From contig JBBPUQ010000006.1 in the NCBI GenBank assembly GCA_038501195.1, positions 2,170,001 to 2,234,000 of the forward strand: DNA of 64,000 nucleotides, written 5' to 3'. Position numbers and translations under genes: made by a program. Positions within the stretch are counted from its first letter, which is position 1; each line of letters begins with the position of its first letter. The notes beneath the pieces were generated by a model. That model ran no database searches and was not told the DNA's origin. It was given only the letters and a program-made list of their open reading frames with translations. The stretch is from Nemania diffusa (taxonomy: Eukaryota; Ascomycota; Sordariomycetes; Xylariales; Xylariaceae). This document shows positions 10,090 through 23,343 of the stretch, piece after piece.

Positions 10090-12162
10090 TTACGTAATGG
10101 GATATCTCACCTTCTCTGTCAAAATACCAGCTTTATCAACCTTGATTTGCTCGGACGAGAACCGAATCTCGACACCAAACTCCTTCACATCTTGCGCGAA
10201 AATCGCGCTCGTGCTGTTGGTCCACTCCGTCAACGCCACGTTCTTGTTAGTACCATACCACAGGATAGTATACGCCTCCTCGTGTGGGATGGGGATCTCC
10301 CGAAACTGTGCTAGTGGAAGGAGGTCAACACTGGCCTTCGTCGAGCCGTCGGGCTGCGCAGTCTGCGTGACATTGTCAATGAAGGAGAGTGGTTTGAGGA
10401 GCGCTAGCCAAAGGCCCTCCAAGCAGGCGTAGCAGTAGTTCGGGGAGTAGATGCTGCGCATTGTGCAGTAGTCGTTCGTGGGGCGATATGTAGTCTGGTT
10501 GGTGTCCGAGAACCTAGGGCAGAATGAGCAAACGAGGTTCAACTCATGACTCCCGGTGGAATGCTAATACTCACGTAGGATACAATCCGTGGTATTCCAG
10601 CTCAAAATTGAACCTGGCCGGCGCAATATGTGTTAGATATAATCGGGCTGGGATACAAGCCGAGCAACGCTATAGGACGACTCACTCTTCCTCGGCGACG
10701 CCATATTCCAGTATTTCAAGGTTGCAAAGCTGCGCGACCCCTTGTATCTCCTCGTTCAACAGGGTGAAGGATAGTTCGTGTTCCCCAGGACTCAGCTTCG
10801 CGTCTATCTTCATGTTGTAGATGAAACGATCCACTCCAATCTCGGGGTTGATCTCCCAGCCTACATCCTTCCCGTCCACCTCGACGCGCAGGTCACTGCT
10901 CGCCGTCATACCGCTATTACAAATTCAGAGTCAGTCATTGCCGTTTATGGTAGATAATATCGAGGGCCCCGGGGTCTTGCAGGTGTAGCACGAGAAGACA
11001 GTCCCGTGACAGAAGAGGCAAACTTGTACTCCTAAAATACCTCAAAAGGGGGAGGCAAGAGAGACGCGAAGTAATACCTCACACTGAACTGAAGCAGATA
11101 CGTGTCATAGATCCCGGCAGAGGTGAAGGTATCGGTCCATTTCTGCGTCGTGTTCAGTAGCGTCCACGGATATGCCTGTATCGGCATAATGGTGCGCTGG
11201 ATCTTAGGCTCGCTCGGGGGGTCCGTGTACCATTGCGTCCACGGGACGGATCTAGTTGTTTTGGCAGAATTGACGCCGAAGTAGGCGTAACCACCCTCGT
11301 ACTCCTCGCCAACATCGATGATGGAATGGCCAAGCTCATGGCGGATGATAGCGGGCGCGTTGATAGGAGAAGCAGTCACGACGCTGAGGGAATGGTATGA
11401 GCAGCCAGAACATTAGGATAAAGGTAATGTTATACCTACGTGAACTCGCCACCTAATCCTCCATAAAGGGGATCGTTTCCTAATAGAATAGGGTAGTCGC
11501 AAGCATCTGTCGAGTCGCAAGCTGCGTGGGCTACATCAGGCTTGTCGTAATATACGCCACGAAGCTCAGTGCCATCGCGGTACAGACCGTAGACGGTGCT
11601 TTTCGCAGAAAACACATAAGCGACGATTAATCAAAGCGGGCATCATTGATTACGCAGAGGTATACTTACTCCAACGGTTTCCCGCCGACACCAACTCCGC
11701 TCTTTGAATAATAAGTTAGTTGACAGTATGTTTACGCTGATACCGTAAACTATAAACACCCCGTACCTCAGCACTAGGCGAAAACCCAGCCCAGAAGTTC
11801 ATCAAAGGAACTACGTCTGCGAACGTCTGCCCGTCCGTGACGTCCACGGCAAGGGTCATGGCATCGGTGAAGAACTTGTCCTTCTCATCCTCAGTGTCTG
11901 CACCATCACGTTAGCCAAGGCCATACAACACCTCAGTATTATAGAGCTTAGACGTACATCCATCGCTAAAGAAAATGAGGTCGACACGGTTGCTTGATGG
12001 CCCACTGACGATGAGGGGTCGAATCTCTAGAGGGGGCGGAGCAACATCTTGTCTCGCTCTGACTCCATCGGCTTTACGTGCAAACTTCCCTTCCCACTGG
12101 TGCTCGCAGAAGTTGGCCGAAGCGACGCCCGCGACCGCGGCTAGTAGATTTAAGCTCTTCAT
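10090..12162 (-). CDS. Secreted M64-family (IgA-peptidase-like) metallopeptidase
   Basis: Eight exons join in phase on the minus strand: 12162-11958, 11897-11767, 11701-11670, 11598-11440, 11383-11078, 10913-10686, 10613-10575 and 10513-10090, giving 507 residues. A signal peptide of about 17 residues (MKSLNLLAAVAGVASA) is followed by FFSDGYT, the entry motif of the M64 fold. GVGGKPLD, GLYRDGTELRGVYY and the zinc site HELGHSIIDVGEEY at 191-204 follow; His191 and His195 are ligands and Glu192 is the catalytic base. A beta-rich C-terminal region includes FELEYHGLYPTFSDTNQT. M64 is named for a bacterial IgA peptidase, but fungal members are general secreted proteases of unknown substrate. Exon 5 uses a weak GTATTA donor, chosen because it keeps frame. 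A TATAAATG box sits about 60 bp upstream of the ATG. Confidence 0.9.
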
Positions 12163-12217
12163 GGTGGACACTGGCGGCTGTGGGAAATAAGGATAAATTT
12201 AACGTCCTAGCTCTGGC

Positions 12218-12225
12218 CATTTATA
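12218..12225 (-). promoter_or_regulatory. TATA-like box of the M64 gene
   Basis: TATAAATG on the minus strand, about 60 bp before the ATG at 12162. The spacing is short but possible for a compact fungal promoter. Confidence 0.35.
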
Positions 12226-13288
12226 CTATTCTTAATCATAATAAGTTTTGAAAGCCAAGCCCAAAGCCAAAAGGCTAAGGCCTAAATAAAGCTTAAAGGA
12301 ACCTATAATTACCCAGGAATAGTTAGGTTAGCCTTTCACAAACCCCAAATTAGAGAGATCGTTATCGCGGTGATGATGCTTCTTCTGAGTATTGTTCTTG
12401 GCTTACTCCAAGAACTATATAGTCTTGTCTACCTTCCACAAGGGGCATACCGCTGGCCCTAATACGCCTAGCTAATTGATGGATTTTTGACACGACTTTC
12501 CGATTCATACCTTGGATATCTAGGCGACTAGCCACTTATCAACTATCTTACGAGGGATATTGATTTCTTATAGCCATGAGCACTCACCTATCGCTTGCCA
12601 AAGCTTGGCAATACCAAGCACACAATCTTGCAAGGGAAAAAGAGACGGAGGAAAAAGAACAAAACTCATAGGTGCTCGTCCGTGTTCTAAATCCTTCTCT
12701 AGAAAGCAATAGTATTTTCTCTTATAGGATGTGCAAAGTCTACACTGACCTTGCTCGGAATTGACTCCCTGGCAGATTACCTAAGGCTGCAGCATGTCTT
12801 CGACGTCGTAAAGTTAGTTTTACCTAGCATTGCATCGCACATAACGCACTAAGCAAGGGACTACATAGAACGTCCTCTCTAGTCCTTAGCGTAAACAGTC
12901 ACGTCTCTAGGAAGCCGAAAGGAACCAAGACACATTCCAGTGATTCTCGCACGAGTTATCAAGCACTCGCACTGTGAATGGCGCTCTCGTGATATACAAT
13001 GTAGAGGCTTCAAGGGGGTTGCTCTGGCACCTCGTAAAAAGGTGCCCTAAGCCATTAGTATTATAGCCATGCCGATCCCTTAAGAACCGAGACGACATAC
13101 ATATGGCTTTACGTGGTAAAACCATAGACGAATTAGATACACTTATCCCAATATAATCGCAGAAAAGGGCAGTACCCGGTCAGAGACACTCAATCCGCTG
13201 ATCTCGGCCATCCATACCGCCATATTTTTTATTTTCTTTTCCTCCTCGCACCTCACCTCACTCACTCCCCCCCGGTCGCCACCCACCC
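12226..13288. other. Intergenic, AT-rich
   Basis: Spacer of about 1 kb between the start of the M64 gene and the 3' end of the cerato-platanin gene. Short scattered frames only; a decayed transposon is conceivable, but I see no motif to support it. Confidence 0.4.
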
Positions 13289-13897
13289 TCACAGCCCGCA
13301 AGCGCTCGTGGCGACCTGCACGGCGGCGGCGTCGACGCGGCCGAGCGCGACGGCCTGGCCGTTGGTCAGGGTGTTCATGGCGGCGAGGGCGATGTTGAAG
13401 CCGGCGCCGGCGTGGTCGACGGCGAGCACGTTGACGCTGCGCCCGTTGTACGTCAGCTGCCAGCACGTGCCGCACGCCGCCGAGTTCCAGCCCGCCACGG
13501 CCGCCGCCGCCCCGATGTTGGGGAACCGCGGGATCTGCCCCTGCGTCGACCACCCGTACCGCGTGATCAGCCCGTTGGCCCCGTCCGAGCACGACACCGC
13601 CGTCAGGCTGCGCGACGCGTCGTCGTAGCCCTGGTCGTACGCCACTGTGGGTTCGCGCGCGCGCGGTGTTAGAACGTGTGAGCTTGCTACAGTTGGGGGT
13701 GGTGCGTGGTTGTTTGGATAACCTGTGGTGAGGACGGTGGGGGAAGGGGGGGTGAGTAGCATGATACGATAGCTTGGAGGAGCCATATAGAGGTAGGTAT
13801 TCAGGGACTAGACTAGAGGGCGGCTTATAGACTTACCGGTCACGGCCGAAGTGGCAACAGCCAGAGATAGGAAGCTAACGATGTTGGAGAGCTGCAT
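13289..13897 (-). CDS. Cerato-platanin family secreted protein
   Basis: Two exons (13897-13837 and 13644-13289) join in phase 1 across a 192-nt intron, giving 138 residues, the normal family size. A signal peptide ([19 protein letters not shown]) precedes the mature start [14 protein letters not shown]. Family hallmarks seen are [34 protein letters not shown] and the C-terminal ATSACGL. The four conserved cysteines at 39, 78, 81 and 136 form the two known disulfides. Members have an expansin-like double-psi beta-barrel, sit in the cell wall or medium, bind chitin oligomers and act as elicitors in plants; expansin-like wall loosening without hydrolysis has been described. The coding part is very GC-rich. 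A TATATAAG box lies about 195 bp upstream. Confidence 0.95.
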
Positions 13898-14090
13898 CTT
13901 GCTTTGGGTTTATGATAATGAGGAGTGTAAGATGAAGGCGGTGATTATGCTAGTAGAGGTACTCGTCGTATCAGAATTAGGTATGATGACCGAAAAGGGT
14001 GATTGTGTTGTCTTATAGTTAAAGTATGATGAAATTCTATACTCTGATGTGAGAGGTAGAAAGAACTCGAGATCGGCGCTCATCGAGGGC

Positions 14091-14098
14091 CTTATATA
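14091..14098 (-). promoter_or_regulatory. TATA box of the cerato-platanin gene
   Basis: TATATAAG on the minus strand, about 195 bp before the ATG at 13897. This fits a strongly expressed secreted-protein gene with a moderately long leader. Confidence 0.45.
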
Positions 14099-15688
14099 CG
14101 ATTTCCATATCCTCTCCCTGCATCGTCAGCATCACTGGGTACGTACAAGAGAGTGCGGATCCCCGTGTTGGACAAATCTCATGTGTCATACGTCCGCCTG
14201 TCTCAGTGCTGCGGCGCCACAGCTCTTCTTCGTATTCCGCCCTGGGCTAGCCGTCCTGCCTGCCCCTCGGACATCGAAGCCGAGGATCTGGCATAAGTCA
14301 AATCAAGCAATGTGATGTAACATGGTAGTATGGTGCTACTCTGGCCTCGATTGGAAGGACCCGTTGAAGTGCTTGCTTCGAATACCGCTGTCACGATCCG
14401 TGTGGTGCAATAACTATTGGCCTCACATCGTGTACATGGAGCTCTACGGCAAACAATCCGAATGGGAATAGGGCAGCTCAGTTTGTATCTGGGCACATAT
14501 GCAGGGCAGCTCGTAATTATTTCTGTCGTTGAGTAGGTAGTTTAGACCGCATAGGCACCCGTGCTCATGTCAGGAAGCAAGGGATTCGCAAGACACGGCA
14601 TAGTGGATCGTGAGATAAAAATACCGTCGAGCTCTTACGTATAGGTACGCATACCTAAGGTACGCATATGCCCCCCAAACCCCAATGCTTCTCCCTTCTC
14701 CGATGCCACGATCCACACAAGTAGAAGAGCCAAGTTCGGAGCATCGTGTGTCCGCTACAAATCTCGTGTTGGGCTAGATGTTTGTGGGGTTTAGGCCTGT
14801 GCGTATTGCCGATCCTCTTTGGAGATCTTCGTATCTGCCGCCGGGCCCCATGACTTTCACAGCAAGCCAACGCTTGGCTTTGATTTATAACCTATCATGG
14901 GGCCAGAAGTTCCACTACGACCGAGTGCTGTAGATGCTGTATGCATCTAGTATAGGCTAGCTGACAGATGGCTCAACCAGCCTAGTCGTAGTAATAGCAT
15001 CGATACCTACCAAGAACACTACATAGAAAGTTGTTATTGTTATCGTCTACGACGCCCATGCTAGTTTTATAACGCCTTAAGAATGCTAGGCCAGTCTAAT
15101 ATATATGAGGTTATCCCTACCTGTGCTGTCCATCCAGCAAATTCTGCTTTTCCGCGTGTAACTTGTGTAGCCTTTCCCGTAGGTACACCTTCGCTAGTTG
15201 GGGGTGACCCGAACCTGCGTAGCGAGTGACAGAAGGGTCCGTCACCATAGGGAAGGAGCCAATATAATTTGAAGAAGTATTATTACTATATATGGTTGTT
15301 TTTTTTTTTCAGGTAAACCACCCATTAAAATTCTCCTCCTCGTCCCCTCCCGAAATTTTCGTTTTGCTCTGGTACACGCACGATCGGTCTCGACTTTCGT
15401 TATAAGAGCGTCACCTCCCAATCCCCAGGCTATGCAAATTACAAAGGAAAAAGAAAGAAAAAATTGCTCAATCTCCTGAATCAATCTTCAGATTTCGCGT
15501 ATGTGATCTGTTAGAAGATCGAATAGAGGTAGGCCATCATTAAGTTCCTGCGTGAAAAGTCGCGAAAACATGTAGGGGTATGGGTATCAATCTAGCGTGT
15601 TGCAAAGAAATAGCAAAAGGTATCAAAGCAGATTCAACAGACGGACTTAATTCCTCCAATGCACCTTTTCGTTCGGTAACTCCGATGT
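14099..15688. other. Intergenic, nothing recognised
   Basis: Spacer of about 1.6 kb between the cerato-platanin promoter and the 3' end of the large coiled-coil gene. It contains a poly-T run near 15299-15310 and AT-rich stretches. No coding or RNA signal seen. Confidence 0.45.
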
Positions 15689-18600
15689 CTAGTCGTCAAA
15701 GAAGGATGTGTCGTCAAAATCTTCCATACGAGCGTCGTCATCGTATGAGTTAGACTGCATCATAGGCGGCGTGTGAGGCTCTTTGCGATCCTGTCGAGGG
15801 GGCGTGCTCGCAAGAGGTATTCGCTCAGCCTGCCGAGCTGTGACTGATGGTCCTCGAGTTCTATTGGCAAACTGCTCAGCTGTATACCGACGACCAGTGT
15901 TTCCGAATGCCGTAGGCTGTGGCTGGCCTGGCTCTGCCTGAGGCGTGGTACGGATTCCAGAAGCTGGTGGGGTCATTAGACCAGAGAGGAGGCCGTTTTG
16001 TGAGCCGACGAAGTTGGATTTGGAGGGAGTCGAGGTTCTGCCGGCTGCCGGAGACGACACTACGCTAGACAAATTCTGTGAAGACTGATTTGATCTACGC
16101 CAGTTGCCCCAGGCAGCAGCGAGAGGACCTACAGCTTGGGCAACACGGGGGGTCGCTGCTTTCGATATTGTTGCGGCAATATTAGGCAGGTTTAGAGCGG
16201 AACCTCCGTTCATAGCCCGCTCACGTTCTTGCTCTTCCATTTGCAGATTCGCTTTAAGACGAATAGTTGCATCCTTTACCGCTTCCCTGTCATATCTGTC
16301 TGCCGATAGCGCGGTAATAATATCCTGAAGATCGCCATGTCTTACAGCCAAGAGTTCGCGCAGCCACGTAATCTCATCATCCCGCTTGGAAATCTTAGTG
16401 GCGGCTTCGGGATCAAGGTCAGCTACCTTCTGTTCGAGCTCTTCGATCCGTTGTTCACGAGCTTGTAGTTGCTCTTGTAAAACCATGATGGACTCGCGAA
16501 GTGCCTGCGGTGAAATCTTCTCTGGGAGCTGCATGGCTTGTGCTAGCTGCTTGGTCTGTCCGACAGGGCCAGGATGGGCGGATGGTTCAGGCATTGTAAT
16601 AGCCTTAGAAGCTTGGGCCGCAGCTTGAGCTGCAGCTTTGGCTGCCTCCTGAGCTATTTGCACCTTTTCTTCTAGATGTACAATACGATCCTGCAAGTGC
16701 TCCGTCTTAGATACTGAGAGACTGAGTCGTTCCACAAGATTCTGCTCTGTCCGCTGGGCATCCTCAGTTGTGTTATTGATCTGGCGCTCATAACGAGCTT
16801 GAAGATCTTCAAGCTCGTTCTGGTGCCTACGGGACAATTCTTCGAGCTCATTGGACTTGGAAGTCTGGAGAGCTTGAAATTCTGCCTCGCTGTTATTCTG
16901 CGCTTCTTCAAGCATCATTTCATGGTGCGCGTTCGCAGTATCAGCATCCATTCTAACTTGGTCGAGTTCAGCTCTCAGTTTGGCAAGTTCCTCTTCGAGC
17001 TTGATCTTGGCGAGATTAACTTGGTCACGAGTAGCTACTAGCTCATCTGCAATATCGCGGGCCTGTTGAGCCTCGGTAGTCGCCAAAGCTTTAGACTCAA
17101 GCGCTTCTTGCTGAGCGCGGTGGATCTCCGCCGCCGCTGCCTCTGAGGCCACCTGGATTTCAAGTAGGGCACGTTGAGTTTCAGCTGCTAGAGAATCCTT
17201 AGCTTCCTGTGTTTCGAGTTGGGCTCGTTGAACTTCGGCGTCGGCGGAGTCCTTCACTTTTTCGATTTCAAGTTGAATATTGTGCCTCTCAGACGTTGCT
17301 ATGTCGCGAGCTTCCTGTGCTTCTCGTTGAGCACGAAGTGCTTGTTGATGAAGGTTATGGTTTTCATTTCGAAGTTCGGTGAGGAGTCCTTCTAGGCGCT
17401 TACACTCGCTAACTGCTCTCATACCCGCACGCTCCCCACTTTCTAGTCTCTCGACCTCAACCTCAAGTCGCTCACGAGTTCGGGCCTCGGCCTGGAGACG
17501 GGCATCTAGAACTTCCTGTCGAGCAATGAGGGCTTGTTCCTTATTAGATCGTCGAGAGTTCTCTTCGGTGATTTCCCGAGCAGCATGTGCCATGTCATCT
17601 TGCAAGGAAGCAAACTTAGCTCTCCAGTTGTCCCTGATCCGTTCGTTCTCCTCAAGCTGTACGCTAAGCGTGTCAATAAGCTTGTGCAGGTGCTTGTTCT
17701 CGTTGACAGCATGAACAAAGTCATCAGCTTGTCGACCCGCAGAGTCTCTCGCTTGTTCCGCTTCAGAGCGCCAGTGCCGAGCCTCTTGTCGTGAGTCACG
17801 AAGTTCAGCTTCTGTAACATTGAGACGATTCTTCAGTTCTGCCTGGGTTTGTTCCGCGTTCGCTTGAGCCGCGTCAAGTAAAGTAAGGCGCATGGACGTC
17901 TTCCCAGAGGCTTGCTCAATAGCTCTAATCTTGTGGTTACGTTCTTCGAGAACAGCTTTGAGGCGATCTTCTTCTTGGGATGTAATTCGAAGCAGGCGCT
18001 GGGATTCCGAAAGCTTGTCCTCTGCTTCGCGACGTGCAGAGAGCTCAAATTCAGTTTTACCTTCTTGAGTCCTTAACCGCTCTTCTAAATCGTGGATTCT
18101 TTGATCAAAGATGCTGCGATTCATAATTTCAACTTCAACCTTTGTTTCGGCTTGTTCTAATTGTCGTCGAAGTTCGGCAGTACGGTCTTCCGCAGCACGT
18201 CGAGTAGCAGTTTCAGTTTCTACCCTCGCTTCGCCAACATAAACCTTCTCCTCCAGCTCTTGGACCCGCAGCCGTTCTGCAGCCGACCTTAGCTCCTCGG
18301 TACGTAGTCGTTCTTCAAGGGCCTCCATCTTTGCTTGCATCTCAATCAGTTCTTTGTTCGGCTCGTTGTCTTCAACAATCAGAGGTGGGGTTTGAGGCAT
18401 GCGATTCTTGACCGCTTCTTCAACAATACTTCGAAGATCCTCACTACGGAAGTTAGGGATAGCCTCAGTGAGTTGGAGCTTCATTTCCTCTAGCGCCGTG
18501 ACAATAGCTGAGTCATCCTTAACATGGTTGTCCACGACAGGTGCAAACTGTGTAGATTCTGAAGAATAAGCATTCTGATGTTGGTTCATAGCATCCAGTA

Positions 18601-21600
18601 CAGCAATACGAATTTGCTCCAATCTTCTATCTCTCTTTGGGCTCATCGAGCGACGGACAGGGAGCTCCTCGTCTTCATCATCAGCATCGCTTTCTTGAAC
18701 TTCAGCCGAGATACTGCGTCTATCACGGCGGCTAGAGGGTGCCCTGTGAGACAACTTGCTTAAAACCTGCTGGATAGAACTTAAGGTGTTCTCCAATGGG
18801 TCGAGACGAGACGCAAGAGCATTGCCCACCAAATCATTAACATGTCCATCGAAGTAATGGACACGCTGTTCAAGTTTACCTTGCTCGCTTGCACTAAAGG
18901 TGTCATCCCATTCGCTTTCAGGAAGGTCATCTCCGGTATTTAAGCGATGAACAGGGGCGTCAAAAGATTGGGACAGTGCGCTAGGTGGTGCGTCAACGAA
19001 AGGATCGTCAAGCTCAGTCGATATTTTAGGGTGCATATGCTCTTGTGGCAAAGGCCGGTATTGCCGAGGGCTTGGGGTAGGGGCTTCACTTCGGAACGAC
19101 GCCTGAGATGGCATGTGGACTGGAGCGGAGTCGACGATAATGGCTGCTGGTACTTTTCGAACAGGGCTCGGCTGGCGCCATTTTGGTGACTCTACGGTTC
19201 TCTTGACCCCCATAGTAGGATCATTCTCGTTAATCTGCTGCATCACGGCATCGATTTCTTCAAATGTGAGCTCATATGTTCCATCACTATGGGGTTGAGC
19301 GCCGGCATCTGAAGGTGGGCTAACAGGAAGGGGCTCGTATCCATGAACTTCAAATGCATCAGAGCGAACAATCGGCGATGCAGGTTGTTCTTCCGATACA
19401 GGGGATGGAGATATCGCAATTGGAGAGCCTCGCTCCTTGATAGACTGAGGTGAGCTTGAAGGACTAGAAGCAAACCTTGATGCCTTCAGGCCCTTCACAG
19501 GTGGCGGAGGAGATGCAAATCTAGAGGAACGCAGCCCTCTTGTTGATATAGGTGCGGGTTCTGGGGATGCTTCTAGATATTGCTCTGCCTCCTCTACTCC
19601 AGCAGGTGAGGGTAGCTCCGGCCCAGGTGTTGGTGAACCACCGCGGTCTTCATCGGACTCGCCTAGCGGCTCTACTAATTCCTCAGGTCGTGTTGTGAAA
19701 TCAGGCTCGAATGGTGTATTGACCACCTCCGAAGTTCCAAACATGAAACCGCCAGGAACGAAAGGCTTGGCAGTGGCGGAAAACATTGCCTTTCGAGCAT
19801 CATTAAATGACGGTTCCTGGTCACCAAATGGTCTAGCATTGTTGAAGTCATGAATCTCTGCCTCACTGTTGAACTCAATCGGTCTCCAATTAGCCCTGTC
19901 TGGGTCAGGGGATGTCGCCGACGGGCTACTCGTAGCCTTAGTATCATTAGACTCAGATGCAAGCTTGCCGTCTGTAGATTCAGAAACAACAGTTGATGCC
20001 AAGGTAACATCAGCTATATTCACAGCCTCGTCGTCGTCGTCTCTCGCATCTCCAATGAGCTTAGCAGCTGAGATCTCAACACTCTCCTCGGGTTGTTCTT
20101 CAGTCTGGACAGAGGCCTCAGATTTCTCCAGTATCGATTCGGGCTCCGGCGTAGGTTCCGCAAATTGTGGCTCATCATCGCCATCTTCGTTATCTTCGTG
20201 TCTAAATTGCTTCTTCGCACGACTAGCATTACCATCAACGCGCTCCTCCCTATCATCTATAGCATCGGTAGAAGTTGTTCGAGGCGCCGGACCTGGTGCA
20301 TGCCCACCTATAGGCTGTACAATAGGGATGACCTTCGAGTTCTTACTTGCATTATCGTACTCAGATTTATTCAGGTCGATGTTACTGAAGATAGATTTGG
20401 AGCGATTCGGGACGCTCTCATTGCCAGAAGCACCGACACTTGCAACTGATGAAGTAAAAGAACCCATAGGCTGGAACGCCTTGGCATCTGGGTTGAATTT
20501 CGGGCCCGATGTGGAAAAGTTGAAATCGCTCTTTTGAGGTGAAAAGACCGCGGCGGCGGGATTGATCCTAGAGCTTGATGAAGTGGAAGGGATACTGAAA
20601 TGACTTGAGGTCGCGGACTGAGGAACAGCAGGCACGAAAGCTTGGGCTTGAAATGATGCTGGCGTAAAGGATGGCGCCTGTGGGTTCTTAGCGCCAAATA
20701 CAAACTGGCCAGGCGTGAAGTTGCTTTTAGGATTAAACTTGAATTCAGCTGCGTTGGCATTGAGTTTTGAAAGAGACGGCTTGCTGTTGTGGCTGCTTTG
20801 GCGTGAGTGGTATTTGTTGGGAGAAAACGAATCGGAATCAGCCCAAGGATTGCTGGCCATTGATAATGGTCGTTGGTGAAGCTGATTCGCAAAATCATAA
20901 GTTTGTGCTGGCGTGCCAAGAGTGCTTGGGTTCGTCTCAACCTCGTATGCATCATCAATTTTCGGTGCATCGACGACGTTGGATTGACGTCTTCGAAGAC
21001 TTCCTTCGTCTGTGCTATCGCGCACTTCGTCATTATCGAAGAACGGCTTTTGGGATAGCGAGTGACCTCGACTGTGAGGCTGTGGGTGATGCAACTTTAG
21101 TCCGTCCTCGGAGTCTGTGCCAATGCCACTAAAATGGACGGATGGACCCCTCGCGTGCAACGGTTCAGCTGCTGCAAAATTCCCAATATTCATATCAGTC
21201 TCCAAAGAACCCATCTCATTATGCGGACTGTAATCCTCATGCTCCAACTGCGAACGAAACTGTTCTTCCAAATGGTATTCTGCCTCATCAATCTCCTTTT
21301 GCAGACTATTGCTAGCATTGTGTTGTATGAACGACACTGGCTCGGGGGTCTTAGATGGGCTCTTATCGTACGGGTTCGTTTGAGTCTCTTCTTCGTCATC
21401 TTCTCGTACTTCTTGCAGCCGTGGTGAAGCCCGCGCAGAGTCTTGTCTCTGAAGAAATTGGTGAGGCATCATTGGGTATTGTAGAGATTGGTGTCTTTGG
21501 TGGACGCCGCCAATTGGCGATATGCCGTCAGGTGAAAAAGGTGAGCTGGGTGACATCATACCGAGAATAGATGGTGAGCCACTACGACCGAGCTGTTGCT

Positions 21601-23343
21601 GCTGTAACAGCATCTGCGGAGACCATCCGAGTGGCGATGGTTGATTAGAAAGATGGAAGGGAAGCTCATGTGGCGATATAGAGATCGAAGCGCGCGAGTT
21701 AAATCTTCCAGGTATCTGACCGCTGAAGGAAATAGGCGATGCCACTGCCGGAATTCCTGGACTTTGTGGCCCGGATAGTCCTCCTTGTAGGAAAGGCGTG
21801 GGAAATGGAAAACCTTGAGGGCCGCTACTTCCAGCAGATGGTGTAGGCAATGGCGGCGAGAATGGGAAAGGTGGAAATTGAGCTGAAGCTTGTCGACTCA
21901 TATTAGATGCGACAGGAGATATAGACGGTTGAGCTACTGGCTCTTCCTCGGCGAATGTCACACCAAGCGCCCTAAGCTTGGCTTCTGCGAGCTCACTCAC
22001 GTATTCCCTCCACGCTGTGACTTTATTAGTTTTGGTTGTCTTGCAGCATGAAGATACAATAACAACTTACCATTCAGATCTGGTAAAGTAACATTGTACT
22101 TCCTAAGCGATCGCTCCTTCGCAATATCATCTAGCAGAGGCCATTCGTCCCGACTCCGAGAATTCTTCTCCGGTGCTCCTCCCGACTGGTTAGCATCGAG
22201 GTCAAATCCCCTAATATTATATCCCAGCTGCTCCCAAGACTGGAGCATGGAATTTATGCTGACAATATCAAGAGGCATAGGAGCCTTGCCAGGTTGACCA
22301 CGCTCTTCATCACGAGGAATCAGGACCATGATATTTTTTCCTTTCCATGGTACTTTCTTCTTCAACCTAGGGGTTTGCGACAGAGCCAGTTTCGTGAGCT
22401 TCGCCGGGGTCGAGGGAAGTACAGCTTCTAGGCTTAAACCATTGGCGGTCCCATTCAAACCCGCCTGCTCGGATTTCGTTGGGGTTGCCGGTCTAGGTGT
22501 GATGTCTGAATTGGACTCAATAGTATGAATGCTCGCAGCGTCCTGCGTTGTTATTCTTTCTGCATCTAGGGAATCCATGTTGTTCGGCATGTCGGCTGTG
22601 CGACGATCCAAAACCCCCTGCCGTAGCGTTTCGATGCTCGAGCGATTTCGCGGGTGCCGCAGCACTGAACTCGGGATTTGGGTAGGATTAAGAGCAGGAC
22701 GAGGGGTATTTGGGTCAGCTTCCTCAAACCAGCCTGCCTCGTTACTTGCAATGGAGCCGCTCAGTGAAGAGTGCTCGCTGTCGTCTGTCCCGTCACTTAG
22801 CCAATGGCGGTGCTCTGAACTTGGGTCGTTAGTCGTATGCTGACGAATCCACTCCTCTGTGATGCCACCAAGTGGCCTTCTAGCACGGTTCGCAAGTACA
22901 GCCGCACTGCCAGAGAGCAAGGGATTAGGTGGTAAAGGCGCCGGTTGAGTGTCAGAACCAGAGGGAGCTGGGCGCAAGAAGGGAGTATCGATCTCAAGCT
23001 GGTGCAAGGCTGATTCCTCAGAGGTCCCGCTACTGAAGCTCAGTCTTCGAAGGTGATGGCTATCTGCCTCAGGGTACGGCGAGCCCCAACTCGTCGTTAC
23101 GTACGGATCTTCTTCGGTCCCACGATTCGATTGCGGAGGCGTCCTCAAATATCGTAATGCCCTCTCCGAAAGTTGGGGGACGGACAAGGGCGGGAGTATG
23201 GGCGAAGACAATTCTTCTTCGCCAATCGTTGAAGTACCAGATAGGGGCGAAGATGGAGGTGAAGCCTGACGCGGAGCAGGGGCCAGAACGCCGCCCTGTA
23301 CCAACGCACGAGGCGGGGACACTGGTGACCTTGGGGAAGACGT
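15689..23343 (-). CDS. Very large disordered and coiled-coil protein
   Basis: Two exons, ~23343-22071 and 22014-15689, join in phase 1 (AATG to CGTGG) to give about 2,530 residues. The N-terminal third is Ser/Pro-rich. A compact conserved block near the exon junction runs from KKVPWKGKNIMVLIPRDEE to YNVTLPDLNAWREY. Next comes a long acidic, disordered region with FG-like patches (GQFVFGAK, GGFMFGT). A long heptad-type coiled coil, rich in Glu, Arg, Ala and Gln, is encoded by about 18360-16350, and a basic Ser/Pro tail ends in DDTSFFDD. No enzyme motif is seen. The architecture resembles scaffold proteins of the spindle pole body, septum or cortex; I cannot name the family, and the FG patches are too few to call it a nucleoporin. 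No ATG begins this exon: the reading frame starts after an AG at 23344, so a short upstream exon is expected. An ATG at 23555 (MPTT then a GTAGTA donor) is one candidate. Confidence 0.85.

Noticed and set aside
16104..21600. Many 60-220 residue frames on both strands over the large coiled-coil gene
   Set aside because: They are shadows; the minus-strand frame is continuous for 6.3 kb with coherent coiled-coil composition.
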